From assembly GCA_937958145.1 (NCBI GenBank), contig CALGOE010000214.1, positions 1-10,536 on the forward strand: 10,536 nt of DNA. Direction: 5' to 3'. Source of the stretch: an uncultured Desulfobacca sp. Lineage in GTDB: Bacteria > Desulfobacterota > Desulfobaccia > Desulfobaccales > Desulfobaccaceae. Below, in pieces: positions 1-6,975 of the stretch (position 1 is its first letter; every line of letters starts with the position of its first letter). The notes below the pieces were generated by a model that did no database searches, had not been told where the DNA came from, and worked only from the letters and a program-made list of their open reading frames with translations. The position numbers and the translations under genes are program-made.

Positions 1-192
1 CAGATCCTGGATGGCCATTACCCCACCTTCCAGGACCTGTTGGAAAAGACGCCCTGGGACCACTACGGCGTTGACCGTGATCCCCGCTGTCGGCAATGTA
101 TGATGCATTCTGGTTTTGAACCGACCATCGTGCGGACCCTGGGCCGCAATCTCCGGGATGTGTGGGAAATGCTCCGCTGGAACTTTTCCTGA
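1..192 (+). CDS. hpnH: HpnH, hopanoid biosynthesis radical SAM protein (3' end only)
   Basis: Only the last 63 codons are present; the gene enters from the left edge in frame 1 and stops with TGA at 190-192. HpnH is the radical SAM enzyme that joins an adenosyl group to the hopene skeleton (adenosylhopane), the first step of side-chain building in C35 hopanoids. The assignment rests on the C-terminal signature: a PWDHYG segment, then C-x2-C followed by MMHSGFEPT (codons 88-120), and a helical tail ending LRWNFS. As I recall the family, this motif usually reads CM(V/M)HCG(Y/F)EPT, so a serine (codon 109-111) sits where a third cysteine is common. The radical SAM CxxxCxxC motif lies outside the window. 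The next gene starts 21 bases downstream, so the two are probably cotranscribed. Identity is likely but rests on a short tail. Confidence 0.82.
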   Translation, partial: QILDGHYPTFQDLLEKTPWDHYGVDRDPRCRQCMMHSGFEPTIVRTLGRNLRDVWEMLRWNFS

Positions 193-213
193 GGCGGGAG
201 GGACGTCAATGCC

Positions 214-1473
214 ATGAGTCTTGGCCGCCAGTGGTTTCGAGCCCTCCTCCCTGGTCTTCTCACCGCCCTGTTGGGCTGCACCACGCACTTTCCCGCAGCC
301 CTGCTGCCGCCGCCCCTGCCGGTGGAAAGAGAAAATCAGCAGGTGGAAGCCACGCTGTTCCCGCTGCCGGTGGTGGGCACCGACCCAAACAGCGGCAACG
401 ATTATGGGGTCTTGCCAGTCTGGGTCTTTCCCCGCCAGGATAAGGCCATTGGCATGATCCTGGCCCCCTCGGCCATTGATAATGATTATGCTGGCACGTC
501 GCTGGCGTTTCGCCTCCTGGCCTACCCGGCCAAAAATGTCCATTATCGCCTGATTGCCGATCCTTCCACCAAGATCCGCAGTTTTTTTGAGGCAGCCTAC
601 GAAAAGTCGGCGGAGCAGGCGGAGGAATGGTTTTATATGGGCCAATTGCTTTATGACTGCGATATTTTTCCCCGTTTTTACGGCTTTGGCAACAACAGCC
701 TCAGCAGTGATCAGACCAGTTACACGTTTCGCAGTCGCACCCTGTCCGCTTCCCTGGGCTACCGTTTCGCCCAATCTTGGGAAATCGCCTGGTATGAACG
801 GTTGAACGTAACCTCCCTGAGTAACAATCATCTTCCCAATCTCCGTTCCACCGTCGATGTTTTCCCCGCGGTGATGCAGGACCGGCGCAATACCGTCTCC
901 GTTCATGGCATCAGTTGCAGTTTTGACACCCGGGATTATAAAGACACCCCCACCTGCGGTATGTTGGCGCGCTTCTACGCCGAAACGGCCCTGATCTTTT
1001 TGGGCAGCGACAGTTCCTTTGACCGCATCGGGTTTGACATGCGGGGTTTTCAACCCTGGGATCTCCAGACCAAACGGATTATTACGGCCGTCCGCCTCCA
1101 GGCCGATTTTATGACCCGGGAATTCAAGACCCCCTTTTATCGCTGGCCCAGTCTGGGAGGCTATCGGACCAATCGGGGTTGGGGGGAATGGCGTTGGCTG
1201 GATCGCAATATGATTACTTTTTCCCTGGAGCAACGCTTCACGGTCTATCAATTTCACTATTTTGGGGTGACCACCAACTTGGAGGTGGCCCCGTTCGTGG
1301 ATGTGGGCAAGGTCTTTCCTACCTTCAGCCGCTTCAATTTCCGTCAACTGCACTCTGCTGCGGGTGTAGCCCTCAGGGCAGTGGTCCGCCCCCAGGTAGT
1401 GGGGCATATTGAAGTGGGGATCGGCCAGGGCGGCAACAACTCCGTCTTTATGGGGTTGGGGTATCCGTTCTGA
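214..1473 (+). CDS. Omp85-type (BamA/TamA C-terminal barrel) outer-membrane lipoprotein, POTRA-less
   Basis: The 419-residue protein begins with a lipoprotein signal: basic/hydrophobic residues 5-20, then lipobox LLGC with Cys22, so it is probably lipid-anchored after Sec export. From about residue 50 to the end the sequence looks like an Omp85 'surface antigen' beta-barrel. It has an early GTDPNSG-NDYG-LPV block, repeated aromatic-alternating strands, the GGYRTNRGW block (residues 315-323; RGW in place of the usual loop-6 RGF/RGY) followed by LDRNM and LEQRF, a VAPFVDVGKVF strand (358-368), and a C-terminal phenylalanine (beta-signal). No POTRA repeats fit between Cys22 and the barrel, unlike BamA or TamA. 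The ATG at 214 is preceded by GGGAGGGA (196-203). Its stop overlaps the next start. The substrate is unknown; insertion or export of an envelope component is an inference. Confidence 0.8.
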   Translation: MSLGRQWFRALLPGLLTALLGCTTHFPAALLPPPLPVERENQQVEATLFPLPVVGTDPNSGNDYGVLPVWVFPRQDKAIGMILAPSAIDNDYAGTSLAFRLLAYPAKNVHYRLIADPSTKIRSFFEAAYEKSAEQAEEWFYMGQLLYDCDIFPRFYGFGNNSLSSDQTSYTFRSRTLSASLGYRFAQSWEIAWYERLNVTSLSNNHLPNLRSTVDVFPAVMQDRRNTVSVHGISCSFDTRDYKDTPTCGMLARFYAETALIFLGSDSSFDRIGFDMRGFQPWDLQTKRIITAVRLQADFMTREFKTPFYRWPSLGGYRTNRGWGEWRWLDRNMITFSLEQRFTVYQFHYFGVTTNLEVAPFVDVGKVFPTFSRFNFRQLHSAAGVALRAVVRPQVVGHIEVGIGQGGNNSVFMGLGYPF

Positions 1474-3206
1474 TGGCTGTCCGCAGTTCCGCCACAATCG
1501 CCGGCCTGGGTCTGATCCTGCTGTGGGCCCTGATTTTTCTGCCCACCCTGGGCAAGCTGCCCCTCATCCGCTCCGAGGCCATGTATGCCCAGATCCCTTT
1601 GGAAATGCTGGAGTCCGGCGATTGGCTCACCCCCCGCTTGAACGGCGCCCGTTATCTGGACAAACCACCGCTCTACTACTGGCTGAACCTCGCCGCCCTG
1701 TCTCTGGGAGCACAGCCAGAAAACACCGTCCGGCTGGTCACCTTCCTCATCGGCCTGGGAGAGGTGCTGGCCGTATTTACCTTGGGGACGCTGTGTTTCT
1801 CGCTGCGGACCGGTTGGCTGGCCGGTCTGGTGCTGCTCACCAGCATCGGGTTCTTTGCCCTGCACCTGCAAATGTTGGCGGACCACCTCATCACCCTGTC
1901 GTTAAGCTGGTCCCTGGTCTTCCTCTGGCTCTGGCGGCGCCGACCCCGACCCTGGCAGATGGCGGCATTCTTCGCCTGTGTCGGCATCGGCTTGCTGAGC
2001 AAGGGGCTCATCGGCATGTTCTTCCCCCTGGTCATTGGCGGGCTTTTTTTGGCCTTGACCAAAACCAGACACTGGCCCGGTTTCCTGCTCAACCCCTGGG
2101 CCTGGCTCGGTCTGGCCGTCGCCGCCCTCCCCTGGTTCATCCTCATGGAAGTGCGCCATCCGGGCTTTTTCCAGTTTCAGATCGTCAATGAACAGATCAG
2201 CCGCTTCCTGGGACATCGCTATCCTGCGGACATTAAGCCGCTGTCGCTTCTCACCTTCTGGCTCTTCATCCTGGTCTGGCTGATGCCCTGGACGCCCTTT
2301 CTCCCCACCGGGATTGCCACCCTCTGGCCCCAGCGGCGCTGGCCGGTGGCCCAAGAGGAGGCGGCCGGACTCCTCCTCCTTCTCTGGGCCGGTGCCACCC
2401 TGTTGTTTTTTAGCCTGTCCTTCACCCGGATCGAATATTACAGCCTCCCGGCCCTGCCGGCCCTGGCCCTCATTGCCGGCCGGCGGCTGGATCTTTACCT
2501 GGACCGGCCCGATTCCCGAGCTATGGTGATCAGCTTGGGGTTATATGCCGTTTTCCTGCTGGGTCTGCTCTCCCTGGTGCCCTTTTTGGAACAGACCTGC
2601 ACCGACAACCGCCGGGAATTTGACGGTATGTTTGACCAATTGCAGCCGTTGGTCTATCAGGCCGCGCCCCTCTTGGCGGTCCTGTCGGCATTGTTATTCC
2701 TCAGTTGCTGGCGCCGCCGGCCGCTCCTCAGCCTCTGCAGCCTAAGCGGCATCAGCCTGACTCTCCTCTATTTTACCTTCCTGAGCCTCTGGCTCCTGTC
2801 CCCCCACTTGAGCGACGCCTGGGCCGGCAAGATTCTCAAAGAGGAGGCCTCGTCCCAGGATATTATCGTCATGGGAAACATTGAAGAATTTGAATACGGC
2901 ATGAGTCTCCGGTATTACGGCGGTCGGCCCATTCTCATGGTCCAGCGGGATGGCCTGCCGGCATTCGGCTTCCCCCTTTCCCATCAGGAAAACTATCTCA
3001 TTACCCCTGATGACCTCAAACGCCTCTGGCAAGGGCCGCAGCGGGTCTTTGTCCTGATGGATGAGTGCGCACCCGAGGCATATTTATCAGAGGCCCAGAC
3101 GGTAAAACAAATAAATGGCAAACGCCTGATCGTCAACCGGCCGGTTATGGCGACAACGCCCTTGCATGTCCCGCCAGAACCGTTATCATTAAGACATCAG
3201 CCTTAG
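1473..3206 (+). CDS. ArnT/PMT-family (GT-C, GT83-like) integral membrane glycosyltransferase
   Basis: This 577-residue polytopic protein resembles lipid A L-Ara4N transferase ArnT and related PMT_2 enzymes, which move a sugar from an undecaprenyl-phosphate donor to a lipid or protein on the periplasmic face. After the first membrane segment (about 10-28) comes the diagnostic first periplasmic loop: SEAMYAQIPLEMLESGDW (34-51), then YLDKPPLYYWL (61-71). Further motifs are LLSKG (174-178), NEQISRF (239-245, like the ArnT FxxEHxxRF region) and YYSLPALPALALIAG (322-336). About ten or more hydrophobic helices are followed by a soluble C-terminal domain (about 445-577). The ATG lies inside the preceding stop (TGATG), so translation is coupled to the barrel gene. 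In ArnT the loop normally begins with Asp-Glu; here it is Ser34-Glu35. Acceptor and sugar cannot be read from sequence; linkage to hpnH makes a hopanoid or other envelope lipid possible but unproven. Confidence 0.82.
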   Translation: MAVRSSATIAGLGLILLWALIFLPTLGKLPLIRSEAMYAQIPLEMLESGDWLTPRLNGARYLDKPPLYYWLNLAALSLGAQPENTVRLVTFLIGLGEVLAVFTLGTLCFSLRTGWLAGLVLLTSIGFFALHLQMLADHLITLSLSWSLVFLWLWRRRPRPWQMAAFFACVGIGLLSKGLIGMFFPLVIGGLFLALTKTRHWPGFLLNPWAWLGLAVAALPWFILMEVRHPGFFQFQIVNEQISRFLGHRYPADIKPLSLLTFWLFILVWLMPWTPFLPTGIATLWPQRRWPVAQEEAAGLLLLLWAGATLLFFSLSFTRIEYYSLPALPALALIAGRRLDLYLDRPDSRAMVISLGLYAVFLLGLLSLVPFLEQTCTDNRREFDGMFDQLQPLVYQAAPLLAVLSALLFLSCWRRRPLLSLCSLSGISLTLLYFTFLSLWLLSPHLSDAWAGKILKEEASSQDIIVMGNIEEFEYGMSLRYYGGRPILMVQRDGLPAFGFPLSHQENYLITPDDLKRLWQGPQRVFVLMDECAPEAYLSEAQTVKQINGKRLIVNRPVMATTPLHVPPEPLSLRHQP

Positions 3207-3233
3207 AAACCAACACCCTGCCCAGGCCCCGCC

Positions 3234-3941
3234 ATGATCCCTTTACGTGATAATATCCCGTCCAGCCGCCGGCCCCTGGTTACCTATACGCTCATCGCCC
3301 TGAACATCCTCTTCTTTCTCCTGGCCTTGGCCACCGGCCCCCTGATGCCGCAATTCATCACCACTTTCGGCTTTATCCCGGCCCGGTTTTTTGCCATCTG
3401 GGAAGCTCACCCGGAACACTATGGGGCCCTGTATCTGCCTTTGCTGACCACCATGTTCCTCCATGGCAGCTGGCTGCACCTCATCGCCAATATGTGGACT
3501 CTGTTTATCTTTGGCGATAATGTGGAAGATCGCCTGGGGCATTTCCGCTATCTATTCTTTTATTTGGCCTGTGGGGTGGCCGGGACCATGTTGCATGCGG
3601 CCCTGACGCCCACTTCCTGGGTGCCGCTGGTGGGGGCCAGCGGCGCCATCGCCGGCGTTATGGGCGCCTACTTCCTCCTTTTTCGCCGTGCCATGGTGCT
3701 GGTCTTCATCCCCTTCTTCTTTGTTGCCCCCATTGTCGAAGTGCCGGCTTATGTTTTTCTGGGGGTCTGGTTTCTGTTGCAATTCTTCAGCGGCGCCTTT
3801 TCCATTTTAGGCCCCCGGGCAGCCCAAACCGGCGGCATCGCCTTCTGGGCCCACGTGGGCGGCTTTGTCGCCGGCGTCGTGCTCATCTTCCTCCTGGGCA
3901 CCATCCGCCTGGTCCGGCCCGACCGCGAGCCGGAAGACTGA
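3234..3941 (+). CDS. Rhomboid-family intramembrane serine protease
   Basis: The 235-residue membrane protein has the rhomboid catalytic core. HLIANMW (82-88) supplies the oxyanion-site His and Asn on TM2. GASGAIAGVMGAY (134-146) carries the nucleophile Ser136. AHVGGFVAG (206-214) carries the general base His207 in the last core helix. Rhomboids cut transmembrane segments inside the inner membrane. The N-terminus MIPLRDN is typical of the bacterial subfamily starting MxPLRD. The long loop between TM1 and TM2 (about residues 38-68) matches the L1 region. The start is 27 bases after the glycosyltransferase stop, with only a weak ribosome-binding site, so it is probably the last gene of the hpnH-led run. 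Its substrate is unknown. All dyad residues are present, so it should be active rather than an iRhom-like pseudoprotease. Confidence 0.92.
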   Translation: MIPLRDNIPSSRRPLVTYTLIALNILFFLLALATGPLMPQFITTFGFIPARFFAIWEAHPEHYGALYLPLLTTMFLHGSWLHLIANMWTLFIFGDNVEDRLGHFRYLFFYLACGVAGTMLHAALTPTSWVPLVGASGAIAGVMGAYFLLFRRAMVLVFIPFFFVAPIVEVPAYVFLGVWFLLQFFSGAFSILGPRAAQTGGIAFWAHVGGFVAGVVLIFLLGTIRLVRPDREPED

Positions 3942-4134
3942 ACAAGATAAACCCTGCCGGCGCCCTAGCCGCGCCGACCGCCAGCAGGAGGTCTGGGAAG
4001 AGACGGCCTTTACCTCAAGCCACCGCTGAGGCCCTGATGCCTGCCCACATTGGGCGAATGGTCAGAGAGAGCCCCGGGACCGGACAAATATGCCGGAACC
4101 CTGCTAATTTCGCAGCAAGGCCTGCCCTGGCGGA

Positions 4135-4183
4135 GATTTTATCAGAATCAGTCATTGCCTTTTTCCGGCAATGAGATAAAATC
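4135..4183. repeat. Interrupted inverted repeat upstream of gatC
   Basis: Two consecutive perfect arm pairs nest around one centre: GATTTTATC (4135-4143) with GATAAAATC (4175-4183), and TCATTGCC (4152-4159) with GGCAATGA (4167-4174). The loop is the 7 bases at 4160-4166. The right arms are contiguous; the left arms are separated by an 8-base one-sided bulge (4144-4151). That gives 17 paired bases. No T-run follows on either strand, so it does not look like an intrinsic terminator. It overlaps the candidate gatC promoter, which suggests an operator or an RNA structure. Confidence 0.75.
4155..4182 (+). promoter_or_regulatory. Candidate sigma70-type promoter for gatCA(-uppP)
   Basis: TTGCCT (4155-4160, four of six matches to TTGACA) lies 16 bases ahead of TAAAAT (4177-4182, five of six matches to TATAAT). 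Transcription would begin near 4189, giving a leader of about 50 bases before the gatC ATG. The -35 box overlaps the inner left arm and loop of the inverted repeat, and the -10 box lies within its outer right arm. Prediction is by eye only. Confidence 0.5.
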
Positions 4184-4185
4184 AT

Positions 4186-4197
4186 CAATTTAAATTG
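4186..4197. promoter_or_regulatory. 12-bp perfect palindrome CAATTTAAATTG near the predicted gatC start site
   Basis: CAATTTAAATTG reads identically on both strands and lies immediately after the candidate -10 box, where a dimeric repressor would block initiation. AT-rich palindromes of this size can arise by chance, so an operator role is only a suggestion. Confidence 0.3.
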
Positions 4198-4240
4198 TAC
4201 GCAAAGGGTTGCCCGCCCCCCACCCAGGAAGGATGCCATC

Positions 4241-4525
4241 ATGTCGTTGACCCCGGAAGTCGTCACTCAGATTGCGCAGTTGGCCCGGTTGCGTCTCTCT
4301 GCCGTCGAGGTGGAGATGTTCACCCGGCAGTTGAATGATATTTTGCTGTATGTGGCCAAACTCAATGAATTGGATACCACCGAGGTTCCCCCTATGACCC
4401 ATGTCCTGGACCTGACCAACGCTTTCCGGCCCGATGAGGTCAAAGCCGGCCTCTCCCCCGACGAGGCCCTGGCCAACGCCCCCCAGCAGCAGCGTCAGGC
4501 CTTTGTGGTCCCGAAAATCATTTAA
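4241..4525 (+). CDS. gatC: Asp-tRNA(Asn)/Glu-tRNA(Gln) amidotransferase subunit C
   Basis: The 94-residue protein has the usual GatC length and layout. An N-terminal helix pair carries IAQLARLRLS (11-20) and an LNDILLYVAKLNELDTTEVPP block (31-51), then comes THVLDLTNAFRPDEV (53-67), and the tail ends AFVVPKII. GatC wraps around GatA and GatB and stabilises the GatCAB complex, which converts misacylated Glu-tRNA(Gln) and/or Asp-tRNA(Asn) to the correct amide in the cytoplasm. The ATG at 4241 follows GGAAGGA at 4227-4233, a good ribosome-binding site. gatA begins 17 bases after the stop, matching the common gatCA order. Confidence 0.96.
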   Translation: MSLTPEVVTQIAQLARLRLSAVEVEMFTRQLNDILLYVAKLNELDTTEVPPMTHVLDLTNAFRPDEVKAGLSPDEALANAPQQQRQAFVVPKII

Positions 4526-4542
4526 GTTCGGAGAGCGGCGTT

Positions 4543-6006
4543 ATGATGGATTCCTGGCAGCATCTCACCATACATGAAGCCCAGTCTTTGCTGCACAAAA
4601 AAGAAATCTCGGCGGTGGAGCTCACCAACGGCTTTCTGGCGCGGATTGCCGCCCTGGACGGCCGGCTCCATTGCTACCTGACCGTGGACGCCGAAGGAGC
4701 CCTGGCCCAAGCCCAGGAGGCGGACAAACGCCTCGCCGCCGGCGCCGCCGGCCCGCTCACCGGCATACCCCTGGCCATTAAAGATCTTATTGCCACCAAA
4801 GGTCTGCGCACCACCTGCGCCTCCAAATATCTGGAGAACTTCATCCCGCCCTACGACGCCACGGTGACGCAGAAACTGCGCCAAGCTGGGGCCGTGATCC
4901 TGGGCAAGGTCAACATGGATGAGTTTGCCATGGGCTCGTCCACCGAAAACTCCGCCTTTGGCGTCACCCGCAACCCCTGGCATATGGACTACATTCCCGG
5001 CGGCTCCAGCGGCGGCTCGGCCGCGGCGGTGGCCGCCGACCTCTGTCTGGCGGCGCTGGGCAGCGACACCGGCGGCTCCATCCGCCAACCCGCCTCCCAT
5101 TGCGGCGTGGTGGGGCTCAAACCCACCTACGGCCGCGTCTCCCGCTTCGGTCTGGTGGCCTATGCCAGCTCTCTGGACCAGATCGGTCCTCTCACCAAGG
5201 ATGTCACCGATAGTGCCCTGCTCCTGCAAGCCATTGCCGGCCATGATCCCCAGGATTCCACGTCCGCGCCCCTACCGGTGCCCGATTATGCGGCCGCCCT
5301 GCACCAAGACGTGACCGGCCTGAAGATCGGCGTGCCCCGGGAGTATTTTGGCCAAGGCCTGGATCCGGAGGTGGAGCAGGCCGTGCGGGCCGCCCTGAGC
5401 CACTACGAACGTCTGGGGGCCGAACTGCTGGAGGTAAGTCTGCCCCATACCGAGTATGCCGTGGCCGTCTATTATCTCATCGCCACGGCCGAAGCCAGCT
5501 CCAATCTGGCCCGCTACGACGGCGTCAAATACGGCTGGCGCGACCCGGCCGCCAAGGAATTGCACGACATGTATCTGGCCACCCGTTCCCAAGGGCTGGG
5601 CACCGAAGTCCGGCGCCGCATTATGTTGGGCACCTACGCCCTCTCCGCCGGCTACTACGACGCCTATTATCGCAAGGCCTCCCAGGTCCGGACCCTCATC
5701 CGCCGGGATTTTGACCAGGTATTTCAGACCTGCCAGGTAGTGGCCACACCGGTGGCGCCCACAGCCGCCTTCCGGTTGGGCGAGAAGATCGACGACCCCT
5801 TGACCATGTATCTGTCTGATATTTTTACGATCTCAGCCAATCTGGCCGGCATCCCGGGGATATCGCTCCCCTGTGGCTTCACTGCCCAGGGCTTGCCCAT
5901 CGGTCTGCAGCTTTTGGCCCCGCCCTTCGCGGAGCCGACCCTCTTGACCGCTGCCCATGCTTTTCAGCAGACCACGTCGTTTCATCGCCGCCGACCACCC
6001 CTCTGA
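4543..6006 (+). CDS. gatA: Asp-tRNA(Asn)/Glu-tRNA(Gln) amidotransferase subunit A (glutaminase/amidase)
   Basis: The 487-residue protein is a full-length amidase-signature enzyme. GatA hydrolyses glutamine and channels ammonia to GatB, where the misacylated tRNA is amidated. The Ser-cisSer-Lys triad is intact: Lys80 in GIPLAIKD, Ser155 in PGGSSGGSA (152-160) and Ser179 in DTGGSIRQPA (175-184). GVVGLKPTYGRVSR (188-201) and the C-terminal ANLAGIPGISLPCGF and GLPIGLQLLAP blocks are typical. Translation may start at Met1 (4543) or Met2 (4546); GGAG at 4530-4533 fits Met1. gatB is not in this window, so the third subunit must be encoded elsewhere. Downstream uppP is on the same strand, 107 bases away. 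Whether the enzyme serves Gln, Asn or both cannot be decided from the sequence. Confidence 0.97.
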   Translation: MMDSWQHLTIHEAQSLLHKKEISAVELTNGFLARIAALDGRLHCYLTVDAEGALAQAQEADKRLAAGAAGPLTGIPLAIKDLIATKGLRTTCASKYLENFIPPYDATVTQKLRQAGAVILGKVNMDEFAMGSSTENSAFGVTRNPWHMDYIPGGSSGGSAAAVAADLCLAALGSDTGGSIRQPASHCGVVGLKPTYGRVSRFGLVAYASSLDQIGPLTKDVTDSALLLQAIAGHDPQDSTSAPLPVPDYAAALHQDVTGLKIGVPREYFGQGLDPEVEQAVRAALSHYERLGAELLEVSLPHTEYAVAVYYLIATAEASSNLARYDGVKYGWRDPAAKELHDMYLATRSQGLGTEVRRRIMLGTYALSAGYYDAYYRKASQVRTLIRRDFDQVFQTCQVVATPVAPTAAFRLGEKIDDPLTMYLSDIFTISANLAGIPGISLPCGFTAQGLPIGLQLLAPPFAEPTLLTAAHAFQQTTSFHRRRPPL

Positions 6007-6113
6007 CGAGTCGGGACTGAGTGCCGGTCGGGGCTGGCGGCGGGCAGGATCCTCCCGGCCTGTCGCCGGCAGTGCCGTTCCCATTGCCAATTTCACCGCG
6101 CGAGGCTGCCCCT

Positions 6114-6926
6114 ATGGAAATCCTGCATGCCATTTTCCTCGGCATCATTCAAGGACTGACAGAGTTTCTGCCCATTTCCAGTTCCGGCCATCTGGCCCTC
6201 CTGGAACACTATTTTCAAGTCCAGGAAGCCGGTCTGGCCTTTGACGTGCTCCTCCACGTGGGTACCCTGGTGGCCTTGATTTCATACTTCTGGCAGGATT
6301 GGTGGGATATGGGCCGGGCGCTGCTGCGGCCCGAGAGGTTTAACCGCCTGGAACGGCGGCTGTTCTGGTATCTGGTGGTGGGGAGCATCCCCGGTGCCCT
6401 GGCCGGCTTTTTCCTGGAAAAACAGGCCGAAACCGTATTCCGGACGCCGATCCGGATCGCCGTCCTCCTGGCGGTCATGGGCGTCCTCCTCTACTTGGCT
6501 GACCGCCTGGCTCGACATCAGCGCCGTCTGCCCGGGATAACGCTCAGTGATGCCGTCCTCATCGGCTGCGCCCAGGCCCTGGCCATCATGCCCGGCGTCT
6601 CCCGCAGCGGCAGCACCATTACCATGGGGCTGTTCCTCGGTTTTACCCGGGAAACCGCAGCCCGGTTCTCCTTTCTCCTGTCCACCCCCATCATCTTCGG
6701 AGCCGGGTTCTATCACGCCCTCAAATTGCTGAAAAACTCTGAGCCGGTATCATTCAACTTTGCCTATTTACTGGGCTTTCTGGCGGCCGTGGTTTCCAGC
6801 TATCTGACCATCAAATATCTGCTGCAATTTCTCCAGCGCCATACCTTCCTGATCTTCGTGGTCTATCGCCTCCTGCTGGCCGGCGTCGTCCTGGCTCTGG
6901 AGTTCTTTCACGTCCTGCCCCGCTGA
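6114..6926 (+). CDS. uppP: Undecaprenyl-diphosphate phosphatase (BacA/UppP family)
   Basis: This 270-residue inner-membrane enzyme removes a phosphate from undecaprenyl pyrophosphate to recycle the lipid carrier for peptidoglycan and other glycans; family members confer bacitracin tolerance. Both signature motifs are present. QGLTEFLPISSSGHL (13-27) carries the (E/Q)xxxE pair Gln13/Glu17 and His26. PGVSRSGSTITMG (160-172) carries the essential Arg164. Length matches the family (E. coli 273). I start at 6114 because MEILHAI is the usual N-terminus and CGAGG at 6101-6105 is suitably spaced. An in-frame ATG at 6021 would add 31 proline/glycine-rich residues unlike the family. The 107 bases after gatA show no clear promoter, so cotranscription with gatCA is likely. 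The carrier it recycles could also serve the ArnT-like enzyme upstream, which is inference. Confidence 0.96.
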   Translation: MEILHAIFLGIIQGLTEFLPISSSGHLALLEHYFQVQEAGLAFDVLLHVGTLVALISYFWQDWWDMGRALLRPERFNRLERRLFWYLVVGSIPGALAGFFLEKQAETVFRTPIRIAVLLAVMGVLLYLADRLARHQRRLPGITLSDAVLIGCAQALAIMPGVSRSGSTITMGLFLGFTRETAARFSFLLSTPIIFGAGFYHALKLLKNSEPVSFNFAYLLGFLAAVVSSYLTIKYLLQFLQRHTFLIFVVYRLLLAGVVLALEFFHVLPR

Positions 6927-6932
6927 CAGCTC

Positions 6933-6975
6933 GGCACAATTGCCTTTTGGGAGGGGCCTGGATCCCAGGCCTCCC
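6933..6975. terminator. Weak hairpins between convergent uppP and the PEP-synthase-like gene
   Basis: The 49-base gap between the two convergent stop codons contains a GC-rich hairpin: GGCCTGG (6955-6961) pairs with CCAGGCC (6965-6971) around loop ATC, and GGGA (6949-6952) pairs with TCCC (6972-6975) across a two-G bulge. Just before it is a small GGCA/TGCC hairpin (6933-6944) followed by TTTT on the plus strand. No long T-run follows the larger stem on either strand, so termination would be weak or factor-assisted. Confidence 0.4.

Larger units (their letters stand above)
3942..4240. other. Non-coding region between the rhomboid gene and gatC
   Basis: I find no convincing gene in these 299 bases. 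The left part is GC-rich and contains a short hairpin (CGGCGC at 3958-3963 with GCGCCG at 3971-3976) that lacks a T-run, so it is not a classical terminator. Other small pairings occur, such as GCCCA/TGGGC at 4043-4055. The right part (from about 4135) turns AT-rich and holds the dyad, candidate promoter and palindrome listed separately. A small RNA or leader structure is possible, but nothing matches a riboswitch or T-box that I recognise. Confidence 0.6.

Noticed and set aside
1409..2191. 260-codon plus-strand frame overlapping the barrel and glycosyltransferase genes
   Set aside because: Low-complexity Pro/Arg/His-rich product in an alternative frame of two well-supported genes.
3958..3976. 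CGGCGC/GCGCCG hairpin after the rhomboid gene as a terminator
   Set aside because: Only six base pairs and no T-run downstream; chance pairing is likely in such GC-rich sequence.
4522..5244. 240-codon open frame on the minus strand across gatA
   Set aside because: Gly/Ala/Gln/His-rich composition typical of a shadow of a GC-rich gene; the opposite strand is an intact, highly conserved gatA.
6021..6113. Longer N-terminus for UppP starting at 6021
   Set aside because: Adds 31 Pro/Gly-rich residues with no family counterpart; MEILHAI at 6114 is the typical UppP start with a usable ribosome-binding site.
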